The notes: generated by a model not told the origin, from the letters alone. A stretch of 64,000 nucleotides of DNA from Gordius sp. MW1 (GCA_964036665.1 OZ038526.1:22196001-22260000); one strand, 5' to 3'. Positions 32,901-47,900 are shown, numbered from the stretch's first letter. Program-made: numbers and translations.

Positions 32901-35900
32901 AGACAAAAATTTCAATAAATTAGGAAAATTAATATACAAATGCCTATTGTGTGTATGGAGAGAGAGTATATATCATGAAGTTCATTTTCCATTAATTGAG
33001 CCGAGATCTTGAATTTCTTTAACTACCCGTCTCCATTCTTCATCCACGTCACCTCCCGTGGGTGTAGGTGACGACCTATAGGTGGATGGCCAAATGGGTG
33101 CCAATGGTGTCAGCTGTTCAACTGGAAGGTCGCGCGTCGGGACATTTCGATTAAGGGGTCGACGCGAAAAGCGCCTGCCCAGCGATCTAACTGTCCCTAC
33201 GACGACTCGAGGTGTGCCTAGGGGAAGATGGATAACCCCTTCTGAATTAAGATGAATTTCTGGAATGGCGGGGAGTGTTAGGGAATTTCTTGAGCTTGAT
33301 CTCCGGTAAAACCTACCGGGATCCACGATTATTTCTCTCCCATCTACCGACCAAGGGGGAGGAGGAGGACCGAGCCTTAAGCCCGATCGGGGTGGTGTGT
33401 TGGCCGCGAGACGTTGGTTGTTATGTAGGGAGCTATTATCAGTAATATGACGTGGCGAAGTCGGATCGAAGCTACGGTTGAGAGAATTTGGAGAATAACC
33501 TAGTATAGGAATAAAAAGATTTTAGAGAACTCGACTTTTAGAAAACGCAATCATGATGAAATGAATGCATACCATTAACGATGCCACTCTCTAGATCTTC
33601 TTCGCAATCGGAATCGGCCATGGGAGTGGGTGGTTGTTGGAGAGGGAAGGGTAGTTTGTAACCGGACATGGCGCTTATATCTCCGCTAGCTAAATCCTCC
33701 AACGCCTCCATCAGCGATTTTCTCTTCTTATTTCCCCTGCAATGGCCGCCTCCACTTCTACTTCCGGCACATAAACTAGGTGGATATCGCAGCGTGGAAT
33801 CGAAGGCACTCGAACCTATTCCGCTACTATCGCAACTGTGAGCCCCGCTTTCGTGCACATCTACGCCTAATGATCGACTTCCGTTGCCAGCCTCGGGCGC
33901 TTGGGATGCCTCTTTTGGCATCAGCTGATTTCCGGTCGGTTCGGCGGAAGATACTCTTTCTCGGGGAGCCATCGCCATTTTGATCAGCTGATTTTCGGTC
34001 GGAGGTAGTTGCTTCAAACCGGCCTTGACCCCGTAGTTTCGGGCCCAAGGTGCTGGGCCAGCTTCTACCTTATTAGAACTGCTGGGACTCATCTCGAAAA
34101 CTTGATTGGTCAAGCCATTAACCGTGTATACGGTGGCAATGGCTTTTTTCTTTCCCTTCCTGCCTCCTCGACTTTTAAACCTGCTCCTGAATTTTTGTCT
34201 CGAGGATCGATTTTGTCGATCGGCTGTTATCGACGGATCCGCATTTCGGTTCCTTTTAACGTACCATAACGCCGCCAATGCCACGGCAACCAAGAATACG
34301 AAAGCGATACCAATTACAGCCACGCAAAAAAGTGCCACCACGTAAGAGTGGTCTAGGTGTCCGGTGGTCACATGACTTCCGAATGGATTGAGCCCTCGAC
34401 TGGAAGTAGATGGGGTGGAGAAGTTAACCGGTAAATTTATATCCCCCAGGAACGGGGATCCACTTTTTAGCGGTAATTGTTTTTTCCGATTGGAATTTAT
34501 TAGCTCTTCCACGAGCCTCCTGAAACTGAATTTCCTCGCGCCAGACTGCATGGCTCCTTCCTCAGTGTTTGTCCTATTATTACCCCTATCCATCGGTTTC
34601 TAATCGGGCTCGGTAAAAAGTCCGTTTTTTCATTGGAAAATGATTGTAAATTTGGAGGTGGATAGGGCTATATATACCCACTTTGGAGGTAAGATTAACT
34701 TCTTCTCCTCTAAGTTTCGAATATGTAGGGGGGGGGGGAGGTTAAGATTAAAGGTAGATATGTACTTTTATAATATGGGATGCCGGAGTTTTGAGTTTCT
34801 AAGTCATATCTCTAGAGCGAAACATATCGTGGGATTCGAATGATCTTCGTTTTGGATAAGTGCGAGGCAATTTGGGGGGGGGGTGATATTAGTAAGGAGT
34901 TTTACCTGTTATAAAATCAGATACAATAATTTTATGTTAATACCGTATCATACGCGTTCATTATAGTCAATATTTATTTTACCTCATTTACCGTCCCTCT
35001 CCCTCTCTCGCTCTTAATGTACCTGTTGAAATACCTATGCAAAGGCTATTTAGTTATATGGTTTAACGAAAAATATTTTACATTTTTGGTGAAATCATTT
35101 AAAAAAATTACGATAATGAAAATATGTTTTGGTTTGGCTTTGTGTGGTAGTTAAAAGCCACTCGGCCGACCATTTGGCCTCTCTGTTTACACAACTTAAT
35201 TGAGAAGGGGAGTAGAGGGGGTTGGTATGGCTTAATGGAATGTGGGCCTTTTATTGAAAAAAATTGCGATTTTCGGCTTTTATGCGCTTATTTTAGACTA
35301 AAAATACCTTGTCTAGTCTAATATGTAGGCCATTCCTTGACAAATCAAAACGTTTTCTACTGACCTGCTCAGATATGGATAATTTTTGGTGGGGGTGTAG
35401 GTCTCATATATTAAAGTAATTTCTGAAAATTTTAGCCATTTTGGGCTAATGCTTTTTAAGTTGGACCAATATTACGTTCGGGAGCGTTTTATATATTTTA
35501 CCGTTTTTGTCATGCTTTTAAAGTAAGGGCGCTATTCACTTTGATTTTGGTGCATTTTGTTCCTGCAAAAATTTTCTATCGAATATTTAACCAAAAATCT
35601 TAAACTTTTCCGATTAATTTTTTGCGATAAAATTATTGAAAAATCATAACAACTTATTTGGCCATCATATGAAATGACCAATTTCACAATGTGCACTCCT
35701 TTATGACCCATTATCATATTTGAATCATAAAAAGTTTGGGGTAGACTACGAGATGGTCAAGAATTCAAAAAATTACATTTGTAGTTTCAGCGAAATTATA
35801 TTTTTTTTTGTGAAATTTTAGCCATAATTTATCATGATTTTATAAGAGTTTTTTGGATTTAGAAGGGGGTACCCAGCCCTCCCTGCCCCCTACCCTGACC

Positions 35901-38900
35901 ACGCCCCTATGTAGTTTTATATTGAAAAAATTACGAAATTGATATCTTTGCCCTAAAAATAAATAACTTGCAAATCAATTTTGACTATTAGTTAATCTAA
36001 CTTGTCTATTGTGCTTTATATGAAGCTCCTATTTCACAATCTTATCTAATTATTACGTTATTTCAAAGCGAACCCCAAAAAGTATTATTTTCTATTTGGT
36101 TTTATATGAATCGGAAAGGCCCGAGGCGAAGGTAGATAAAAATATTTACGCTCCGCGTTATAAGTTTAAAATATAATTCGGTATGACATTTAGTGTTTGC
36201 GAGCGGTTTGATTATATACTAGGATTTGTCGTTGTTTTTAAAGTCTTAAATTACCTTAATCAAATAAAATGCCTACCGGTGGGGTTTAAATTCTTTAAAT
36301 TCCTGGGCCATAACAAAAACAATTTTTTTTGCCATCGCCTTTCACCTGTTTCTGTTAATTAATTTATATTTTGACCCTTTTTTATACATCAATCCTATGT
36401 TTATATTAATAAGAAAAAGGCAAATTTTGATTTTTGTGGTTATTTAATACCCATTTTAATGTTAAATAAAACATTTTTTTGCTTTCGGTTTAATTTTTAA
36501 TAATATTCGATATCTTTTATATATACATATATATATTCAAATAATTGTATTTTGACCATTAAAATTTCCGTATTTTTTAAAAAATGTTTAAAATCGTTGT
36601 AAAATTACGGAAAAAGTTTTAAATAGTATATTAGTTTTTAAGGAAAAAGTTGGATTTTAACTTTGTTTTTCCTTCCCCTTTTAATTTAAAATAAAACCTT
36701 TATTTGCCTCTAGTTATCTTTTTTAATCAATTTTTAATGTCTTGTTTATATTTTTATATTAATAATTGTGTTGACCATCAAAAATACCATAAAATAACAA
36801 GAATTAAGAAAATATAAATACCCTATTTTACCTTTAAATGTCGAGAATTGGGAACTTTGGGCAAATGTTTCGTTTTTTTTCCAATTTTGTTTCATCATTT
36901 CGTCAGAATTGTTTTGAAAGGTAGTTTCATGGATAATTTTTCGACCAAAAGGTAGCTTCGTACCATTATTATTGTGGGTCAGCCAGCGTAAAATGTCAAA
37001 ATTTAGCTAATGTCTTTGAATGAGAGAAGAAAAATAATACACTTTTTGCTACCCTCGGGCTATATTTTCGAAATATAGGGAAATTTTTCCGTTTTAAATT
37101 TGTTTTTCCTCCATAATTATTCATGTTTAGGATTTAAAATCGACTTTGGCCGAACTTTGAAGTTTTCGAAGGTTATAATCGAATTAAAAATGATTATGTT
37201 TTGGATTTTTAATTTAAAATAGAAAATATTTTCTCCTTTTTCACGAAATGGATAAAAATGAATTTTAAAAATCGTTTTTTTTTGCATGGAAAATTAGAAT
37301 TATTAGTTTGAGGCTGGTAAAAATAAGGGGGAGGGGGTGGTTTGAGATTGTTTATTTTACAAGGTATATAATAAAAACGTTGCTAAGCTTACTAACGAGA
37401 CCACCAATCTCACCTTTACCAAAAAACGAATTAAAATGCGAAAATGGGGGGGGGGGGGAAGAAAGTCGACCTTTTATTGGTGAGTGGACTTTGCCCTCAG
37501 GCCATCAAACACATGTTTGTGTACTCTCGTTTTATATATAACCTTCCCAAACTTGTCATTTTTATGAATTTTATTATTTATTAGATTTTTTTCTGTATTT
37601 TATTATATAAATTTTAAATAAATCTTAACTAATTTTATTATTTGGTTTTGGTTTTTGGGCTCTTTTTTATGACAAATATATTTTTTTCTCATATTTTTAG
37701 TAGTTTTAAAAAGACATGGTCCCATTTCCAGACGGATTTGATAAAATTGACCTGAGGGCCTTTTATGTTCTGGGAAAAATTAGCAAAACGTCTAAGGACT
37801 TCAGAAAAGCGTGAAAAATTGCCAATTCCCAAATTAACTAATCTATTTTTGAATATAAAAAAAGAAGATTTATAATTAATTTTTTTATGTTTTTAGTTTT
37901 TTTTTGTTTTTAAAGAAGTTGTTTAGTTGTTAGATTAGATTACAGCCTTGTAGTCTCGTAGTCTAAGTCTGTTTTTGCTTATTTAAGATGACTATGCATG
38001 TTTATAATTACATTGTTTTTCTGTCTCAAATAACAACACGTAGTTCGAATTTAATTTTAAAAAGCACTAATTTTACACCTATATTTTGTCGTTTTAACTC
38101 TGGATTTAAATGTTTTTTTAGTTTGTTTTTGAAAATTTTTGGAATTTTTTTAAGATAATTTGTGTTTATATTATTAATTTTGGAAAACAAATTTTTTAAT
38201 TCCATTTAAATTGGTATAATTTTTTTAAAAATTAAAGAAAAGTATTAGAAACAACTTATTTTGGGAGATTTTCATAAGATTCGCTATGAAATTTGACTAA
38301 AAAATCAGTTTTTTCAAATTAAACCATCGTCTTAGTTTAAAAATCTTAAAAGTTGGTGTATTATAAGCTAAGAGTAAATTTAAAATAAGGGCCCTCCGCC
38401 CCATAAAAAACTTTTAAACAAATGATAAATATATTGATATGGAGGTTAAAATTGTTTCGTATTTTTATTATATTTTTATTAGCTTAAAGATAATATGTGT
38501 AATTAGTTAAAAAATTGATATAATATTTATGAGCTTTTAAAAATTATTTTTCAAGGAGCATTGAAAAAAATCTTAAAATTTAATCATGATAAACTTAAAT
38601 TTTGTCTCTACATTTAGTTTCTCTCTCTCTCTTTATTTGATACTTTAGCATATTTTTTGGTGAAAAGAATAGTTGGTAAATAGCTGTTATCGTTGCGTTT
38701 TAAGGCTTTAAAGAATAATGGAAATTGCTGAAAACAAATTTTCATTATTTCACAGGTTATTAATTATATAAAAATAGAATTAATAAAATATATTTTATAG
38801 ATGGCGCTAATAATATCTTTAACCACAAATTACAATCTCCTCTCAGATATGTAGATATTCCTCGGTTTTCAATGGGAGGGTACCTTAAAATATACATTTG

Positions 38901-41900
38901 CAAATTAATTTTAAAATGCAATAAGATGCGTAGTAGCGTTTAGTTTGTTGGAAAAAGTACATCCAAGATGACTGCCTATACTCTTTACTTTCTAATTTTA
39001 TTATCATATTATCAGCTGTTTATAAGTCTTCGGTTTTATAATCTATAATCTATAGTAAAGACAGTATATTTAATTCCATATAAATTTAATGGGAAGGCCT
39101 AAGCATTTAAAAACTTTTCTTGAAGTTTCTTGTATTGAACTGATTAGAGAACTGCGCGGGTGACCCGAGACCCGGACCCGACCCGAGGTCGGGTCGGGTT
39201 TGGGTAGAAAATTTGAAAATGATTTCGGGTCGGGTCCGGGTAGAAAATTTGAAAATGCTTTCGGGTCGGGTTCGGGTTGAAAATTTTTAAATGCTTTCGG
39301 GTCTGGTCAAATTTATAGAGTCGGGTCCAAGGTACATTGTAAAAAACGCGCGAGACCTATATTTTTAATTAATGTTAATTGCTAAGCAACGAGTGTTTTT
39401 AAATATCGAAATGTACAACTAATTTGGATCATTCATTTAATTAATTCTCTTCCTATTTTTTTAATTATAATACTCCGAACTCTGAAGTGCTAGCTAATTC
39501 TCATCAATAATTCAAACTACATATTCCTGTTTTTGATTTGACTATTAAAAGGTAAATTATTTCAATAAAGTTATATTTTAAATTTTTTTAGTGTTAACCA
39601 TGAATAGGTAATTATCATCGTTAATTTAAATTACATTTAATACATATTCAAAAGCCAACTTAAAAGTAAGTTATAATTTTATAAATGTTTCATTTGCAAA
39701 TTAAATTAATATGGTATGACAACTTGTTTATTAGTAAAATATTTTGAATCATGTGCAACATCTAGATATTTTACCCTAAGACAATATATCTAAAGCATAA
39801 AATTAATATTAAAAAATAATTGCATGTAAAAATTTAATTTAAAACAATGACAAAAAACATTAATATTATAATAAATATATAATAATTAGCTATATTTTTA
39901 ATAACAATGATTTGATATTAAATAGTTGCCTCTAAAATCTATAACACATTAGTTAGACAAAATCTGTGGTTACAATTTGTTTCATTAATAGCACTTTTAT
40001 TTGTCGATTTAATTTTACACACCGCAATTTTCGCGCTCGAAAGTAATTTGTTTTAATATATTTTCGGGTCGGGTTCGGGTTAAAGTTTTTAAAGTGCTTT
40101 CGGGTCGGGTTCGGGTAACGAATTTGAAAATGATTTCGAGTCTGGTCGGGTTCGGGTAGAAAATTTGAAAATTATTTCGGGTCGGGTCGGGTCCGGGTAG
40201 AAAATTTGAAAATGCTTTCGGGTCGGGTCGGATTCGGGTTGAAAAAAGTGACTTTGCAGTTCTCTAGAACTGATTAAAAAGTGAAATATTACAAATTTCT
40301 AATTACTGATGTGTAATGTGCTTTATAGGTATTATTTAAAATTTAAAAAAAAAGTTTATTTTAAATGGGACCTTTTATGAATTAATAACCAGCCCGACCC
40401 AAATATTTATGAGAAATATAATTTAGCTTTTCAAACACTAGACCCCTCTTCCTTGTTTACAATCATTTTTAAATCCTATATCGTAGGTTTATATTTTGAA
40501 TTTCTTATACATATACATTTTTAAATATTTAAAACTAAATTGCACACAATAATATTATTTAATTTTGACCGTACAGGACTTTTAAATAAATAATTATAGG
40601 TCCTTATAATTTATTAGATTACATTGTGACATTCTTGATTCCTTTACTCATCATTTGCTATCAATTTTGACGTAAAATTAATTTATAATGTTAAATTAGG
40701 TCAAAAGTAGCGATTTAAAAAACATTTTGGACTCGGGTTAGGCTCAAATAAACTAAAATTAAAGCTATTACACTAAATAGTAAATTGTGTATTAAGTTTC
40801 GCCATCTTGAAATGTGCAGATATATATTATCTATTTACAAACTTAATATACTTTTAAAAATTGTATATTTATTTCTAATTTATTTTGGGGAAAAAGCACC
40901 ATAAATAATGTCAAAATATTAGTAGAATGCTAATTTTAATAATTTATCTATTTAATTTATTTGAATTTACTTTAATAATATAATTAGCTTTCTAAAGTTA
41001 CTTCCATATCTGTGTATTGTGCACATTTCAATTGGAAATTAAGGTTACTATTTATTGAGTTCTTATAAATGTTGACTCCTCTAATTTAGTAAAAGACCGG
41101 AAGTTAGAGAATTAAAGATGCCCGCCAAAACTGAGATGTCTCCGCGCAATACAGCTGATGTATGGTTGAATAGCAAAATATCGCCACCCTCTGACTCGCT
41201 CCCACATCAAGATTATGAAAATAATGAAAGCATGGAAAACTCAGCTAGCCCAAAGGGTTTCTATTTAAAAATTACCTTTTACAATTTATTTTATTACAGT
41301 AAGGTCCAAATATTGTTAATAACACACCTCTACAAATATTGACTTTGTTATTCCATCCCGTTATCTAACCTATAATTCTGATAGAGAATTTTGCCCTGAT
41401 TAATAATGTGTTTTTAGTTTTTTTCAAAAACCTCCCGTGTTTTAGATAAACGAGGTTGAAGGTGCAAAAAATGCCCATTTTACCCCTTTTTGAGGCTCAA
41501 TAGCCACGAAATTTTTAATTTTTATCAAAAAATATTAATTTATTCCTGTAGATCAGTGGTTCTTAACCTTTTTATACACGCGGCCCCCCAAATATTTTAT
41601 AATTTGTTTGCGGCCCCCTATCTTTTTCATAATAATTTATATTTGTTATATTATCTATAATATATTGATTTTCTATTATTTTTTCATTTTATTTTTAAAT
41701 AGATAATGAAATAATAATAACATAAAAACTTCATAATTAAACATAAAAACAATGTTTAAAATAAAAAATATATGCATTCGGAAATATATTTAATGAGATT
41801 TCTGCTGCTGGACATCTTCAGCCAATTTGTTAATTCTTGGTTCAATTGATTGTAATGCTATCCTCATGCAGGAATCTAGTCGCAATCGATTGCGTTTTTT

Positions 41901-44900
41901 AGTTTTTATATCCACCATAGTTGAGAAGCCTTTTTCACACAAATATGTACTAGCGAAAGGCAGCAAATTTTGAATTGCTGTTGAAAATAATGGAGGATAT
42001 TCTGCACGAATTTGTATCCAAAATTGCGGCAAACTTTTAGTTTTAAACAAAGATTTCAAATTACAATCGTGTATTAATTCTAATAATGAATCTTAAGGCA
42101 ATGAGTTCGAATCCCCTGGTGAGTATTTTTTCCAAAGCTTTTCTGAATATTTTTATTTTATTCTAAAAAAATTTGGCGGTCCCCCGGCAAACTTCTACCC
42201 CCCCCCCCCAGGTTAAGAATCACTGCTGTAGATTAAAGTTTCATCTATACGTCCATTATTTTATTTTTATCACCCTTATATTTAAATTTATTTGCGTTTA
42301 CGTAAACCCCTTCCCCTTATCAAAATTCGCCCCGCTATGTCTGGAAAAAAATAAGAGTTCATACCACTCACGCGCTGTTTACTAACACATCTCTCTCTCC
42401 CTTTCTCCATCGCTTCCACTCCCGCCCCCATATCTATCCAAGCACTTATAAAGGGGGTGGGAGTGGAGGAGAAAGAGAGGAGATTAGGTGAAGAGAGAGA
42501 GATATGTGTTAGTAAACATCGCGTACGCAGTATGACTCTAATGTACTCCGTTTACAAGACATCGTGGGACGAATTTTGATAAGGAGAAGGGGTTTACGCA
42601 AACGCGTATAAATTTAAATATAAGGATGATATAAAAAAAATAAAATAATGGACGTATAGATTAAACTTTAATCTACAAGAATAAATTAATATTTTTTTAT
42701 ATAAATTAAAAATTTCGTGGCTATTGAACCTCAAAAAGGGGTAAAAGGGGCATTTTTTGCACCTTCAACCTCGTTTATCTTAAAAATGGGAGGTTTTGGG
42801 AAAAAACTAAAAAACACATTATTAATCAGCCAAAAATTCTCTATCATAATTATAGGTTAGAGAGCGGGATGTTTTTTTTGTAGACCTGTGTAATCTATTA
42901 TAGGGAGCAAATGGGTGTTGTACTCTAAAAAAATCTAAAAAAATTTAAATTTAGCTTTTTTATATATAAAATAAAATATAAATTCATTAAGTTTAAGCAT
43001 TCGTTTTAAGTCCATTTGGTTAATTCAATGTTTAAAGGAATTTTTGTTATTTTTTAGTCTTTAATACTCACATTATTTTTAAAATGGTGGAAAAGTTTGT
43101 GTTTTCTACCATAAGCTTTAATTTTATAAACAAACCAATAAGCAAAAGTTATAAATGCTATAAAAAGAGTCAATTTTATTTAATAAGAAATTAAATATCT
43201 TGATATTTTTGCAACACTTTTAGCTACATTACCCTATCTAATTTATATTTCTAAGATTTTGGTGAATTTTCTGTTTTAATTTTTAAAATTATAACATACA
43301 TAGTTCAAGATGTTATAACAAAACCAACTCCGTCCAGAAATGCCGATGGCTGGTTAGAAATCCCAAAAATCTCCATGGAAAACTCTGACTCCTTTCCTTC
43401 AATAGGCAACGTAGAAATTGTGCCTCTAATAAATTCTACGTCTTCAACTGGTAAAATACATCCATTTAAGAATATTTGTTACTCTAAAACTTGTTTAGTT
43501 TATAGATTTTGAATTAATTTTAGTACATTTTTAGACTTCTATCAAGTTTGCAGGTAGGTATTGGGTTTTTGAAAAAATTACTTTTATTATAACATGTGTT
43601 TATTATTGCTGTGTCTTTAAGTCTGAGGTCCAATTCTAGATTATAATTTATGCGTTTTAAAATAATCCAAATGTTTGTGTGTATTTGTTATACTTAAATC
43701 AATATATGGGCCATTCCATGACATATCAAAACGGTTTCGGCCCACCATCTCAGATCGAGCTGATTTTTTGTGAGAATTTAGACCCTATAAAAAATAGTAA
43801 TTTCTGAAAATTTTAACCATTTTGGGCCGACACTTTTTGAGTTATGGACCCTAAAATTGCCAAAATCATGCTCGGGTGCGTTTTACAAATTTTACTAGTA
43901 TTGTCATATTTTCAAAAGTATTGGTGCTAGCTTCGTATATTTTAGTGCATTTTAATCCTTATAAGATTTTCTATCAGAAAAATGTAACCAAAAACCTCAA
44001 ACTTTTGTGGTTAAAGTTTTGTGGTCAAATTTGTGGAAAACCAAAAAAACCTACCCATGAGGATTCCCCTATGTCCAAATACCTAATTTCTAAAATAAAA
44101 AGTTTGGGGGCGGCTATGAGGTGGTCAGGAATTCGAAAAAACACTAATAATTTAAATTAATTTATAGGTGGCGCTATAAACAACTATTACGAATTAGATA
44201 TTTTAACTAAACTTTTTTATTAAAGGGCCACCTAAAGATACATCTGATAAATAAACAAAGTTGGAATATAATTTTATGGAAAATTTCAAAATATTGAATT
44301 AATTCAAAACAATTTAAAGGAATTTGATACATTTTGACTTTTTATCTAAATTATACAGGGTTAGGGTAAACTCAATAAAAATTGTATAAATATACTTGAT
44401 TATAGTAAATAATAAATGGCTTCTCAAGCTAGATTTTATGTAGTTGCGTAGTAGCCAAATCCATTTCTTGTGCAGAAATTGTGTAACTACGTCCCGTGAG
44501 CGTGTACGGAGACATTGTCATTATAACATCCGATTTTTTAATGCTTATTTTATTTTAATTTTGACGGGAAAAAATGACTTGGATGGACCATTGGGATGTA
44601 AAAGGTGGACGACAATATTTTCATTAATTAAATCCTTGCCAACTACCAGAGCTAACCACCATTTGCTCTGGTATTTACACGCCACATAACCATTTAGGTA
44701 TGCCAAATCAATTTCATCCGCTTGACTTCCTTAAAATATTCATTCGAATTTGAATATGTCTTTGTTTTTACATTCGTTCTATCAATCGGTATTAACGCCT
44801 GTAATTTTTGCATTCCATTCCAGCTATAGGTCTCGCTCGATTGAACCTTGAAACAAGTCTCAATTCCTCTTGTTTAACCTCGTCATTTGACATATACCCA

Positions 44901-47900
44901 AAACTTATATTTGTTAAACTTTTTTTTGCCCATTCAAACAATTCGAAAGGCTGTGTTAGCTGATTTTCAAATGGTTTTTGTAAACTCGCCTTGTAAGCCA
45001 AACGTTTCAGAGTACCAGCAGCACCATCGCAAGGACTTTTGCCATGGGAAGTTGCAAAAAAATTCCATTCTGCTTTAATCCCGTGGTCATCAATGTGATG
45101 GCATAAATTGATTGTATTTAATTTCGCATTGGGATTTAAGAAGGTCATCCATTTAGCAACATTTCTTATTCCTTTGATTTTACCTTTATGGGTCTTAAAT
45201 GGAATACAACAATAAGTGGTTTTATGCATGGAAATTAATTGACACAAAATTAAAGTATTTTAATAAAATTATAGCCAGTTGAAACAAATAAAATTAATAT
45301 GACATCGATTTTGTGCTTTAATTAATAGCGTTGTTGCACTTATGGTTTTAATCATTTAATTGTAGAAAGCTAGGATGACCTGCCAGCTGCGATTTTATAT
45401 CATTTAAGGCAATAAAAAGTTAAGCAATTGTAATCTAACCCTGTAAAATTCAGTTAAAAAGTCAGAATGTAATATCAAATTCTCTTAAATTGTTTTAAAT
45501 TACGTCGATATTTAAAAATATTCCATAAAATTATATTCTAATTGTTTATTTATCTGATATTTCTTTATGTGGCCCTTTAACAATAAAGTATAGTTAAAAT
45601 ATCTGATTCGTAATAGGTGTTTATAGCGCCACCTATAAATCAATTTAATTTATTAGTGTTTTTTCGATTTCCTGAAAACCCCATAGCCGTCCCCAAACTT
45701 TTCATTTTAGAAATTTGATATTAGGGGAATCCCTATGGTGAATTTGGTGATTATAGCTGCTGGCGAAGTAGGGTTTTTTGGTTTTCCACAAATTTGACCA
45801 CAAAACTTTAACCACAAAAGTTTGACGTTTTCGGTTACATTTTTCTGGTAGAGAATTTAATACGAACTAAAATGCACTAAAAAATAAGAAGCTAGCACCA
45901 ATACTTTTGAAATTATGGCAATAAAAGTAAAATTTGTAAAACGCACTCGAGCGTGATTTTGGCTATTTTAGCGCCCATAACTTAAAAAGTATTGGCCCAA
46001 AATGGCTAAAAATTTCAGAAATTATTATTTCCTATAGGGTCCACATTCTCACAAAAAATAAGCTCGATCTGAGATGGTGGGCCGCAAATCGTCTTTTTTT
46101 TGACGAAACGACATGGAATGGCCCATATTCGTAATAAGATATAATTGTTTTTTTGCCAATTGATTTTTTGATTCTTTGTTATCGTCTGCTTATTCCATCA
46201 TTCTTTTTTTTGTTTGGTCCCTATCTTTAAAATTACTCAAGTGTTTATGAAATTCGATTCAAAGCAGGGTTTATTAATACTGTAATTTTTAATTGCTATG
46301 CAATTTATGGTTATAACTTATAATCGTTTTTAACTAATTTTAATAATTTTAGAATATTTTGTAAAAATAATAAATTTTGCGAATAGCTGGAAGTTTTAAA
46401 TGAACAGATAAATATTTAAAATAAATGTTATACACGTAGGGGAAATTTTAATTAGAATTTTTGGTAAATTTAATGACTTAAAATAAAATGCATAGCAATT
46501 AATTATTTTTTTAATTAGAATAATTTTTTCTGGACGATGTCTGACAATTTATATAAACATAAAGCGAATATAAAACAATACATCTTGATAGAGATTATAA
46601 TTTATTCTAAAAAGAGCCAAGAATCTTCAAGAGCTCTGATATATAACTTTAAGGATTCAGCTAGTGGGATACTAATAATTTCAACATTTTTTTTACATTT
46701 TACAGCCTTTTTTAATAGCATTTTTATATCCAGGTTTTAAGAAATTTCGTAAAGCCGTAGACCCGCACAAAGCTGCAATTTTGGTTGATGGTATTCCAAA
46801 AATTATAGGAGGCACAGATCTAATTTCTGCCTATTCCTTACATAATTCCCGCTTTTCAAATTCCGAAATGGAATTTGTTAGGCATAATGCCATGGGAAAA
46901 CCACTCACTTTGGCTAAGCCTAGCATTAGACCTGAACCAACAAAAGATATGGACAAATTTGCCATAAAAGTAAAGAAAATTTGTGTTAGATTATGTATAA
47001 TATGTCAAATGATGCAATTATTTTAAAAATCACAGATGCAGAGAAAAAAAATATATTAGTTCATTCTTAGGGTTTGTTTTAAAACCTAAGTTAAAGTTAG
47101 ATAAAATGTATATGTTTATAAGTTTACCATTGATTTTTATGTGTCCTAATATTTACAATAAGTTAGATAGTTAAAAAAGGCGACTAAGCAGACGAAAATT
47201 TATGTACTAACTCGGGCCTTCGGCCCTCGTGGGAAGGGGGAGGGGAAACTCTTCTATACTCTGTATAAAAGTAGCTTATTTGCTATGCAATTTATGGGCG
47301 AGAAAGATGGGAAGGGGCGAGATTGCATATAGGGGGGTATTAAATGCAAAATAATTGGACTGACGGTCATAGGGTAATATCAATGTTAACTATTTCCGAA
47401 GCGAAAAAAAAATTAAAATTTCGAATCACTACTTTGGCCAATGGTCTTTTTTTCATTGGTCAGTAGCCAGCGGAAGATCAAAAAGTCACATTAAAATGGT
47501 ATTAACAAGAACGATATATTAATTAAAATTAAAAATTTGCCCTCGCCGGGATTCAAACCCACATCAGTAGAGGCATAGGCCCTTGTAGGGGAGGGCATAG
47601 GGTAATTATCAATGTTAACCTAATATACAAATTCAAACACGGAAAAAAAATTCGATTTATTTGGCCAATGGTTATTTTTTTCATTGGTCAGGAGCCAGCG
47701 GACGGTCAAAGTTATATTATCAATGGTATTAACAAGAACAAAATATTAATTTAATTGAAAAAAAAATTAATCCTCTCCTGGGCTTGAACTCGAACCTCCA
47801 GGTCAGAAAGCTGGGGCAAATAACTTGAAGGGTATCGAAACCCGCCCCCCCCCCCGAGGGGTGCGTATGAATAGTACTGCTGCTGCACTGTGTGATGGAG

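Larger units (their letters stand above)
31498..41089 (+). other. NBN intron 8, 9.6 kb, gene- and transposon-bearing
   Basis: Donor AAG|GTATTT and acceptor TTTAG|TAAAAG (an alternative AAAAG acceptor 6 bp later is also in frame). The intron holds the antisense membrane-protein gene (32,982-34,593), a solo element arm (35,325-35,790), a hAT element (39,145-40,266) and several kilobases of AT-rich sequence with no recognised feature (36.0-39.1 kb). Confidence 0.8.
41322..42891. mobile_element. Long palindromic element in NBN intron 9, split by hAT
   Basis: The left half (from ACACACCTCTACAAA) and right half (ending in the complement of ACACAGGTCTACAAA) are inverted copies to a centre near 42,430. 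Shared blocks include GAGGTTGAAGGTGCAAAAAA with its complement, and a ctctctccc tract against agagagagg. Without the hAT insertion at 41,554-42,225 it is about 890 bp. Target duplication not determined. No coding sequence of its own. Confidence 0.8.

Noticed and set aside
33538..33572. Ending the nested gene at the first stop, 351 codons
   Set aside because: A good donor just before it and an acceptor 73 nt on connect in frame to another 173 codons of similar composition.
32982..34593. Nested gene as a viral or transposon protein
   Set aside because: No transposase, capsid or polymerase motif, no flanking repeats or target duplication; composition and the intron favour a host gene, though its origin remains open.
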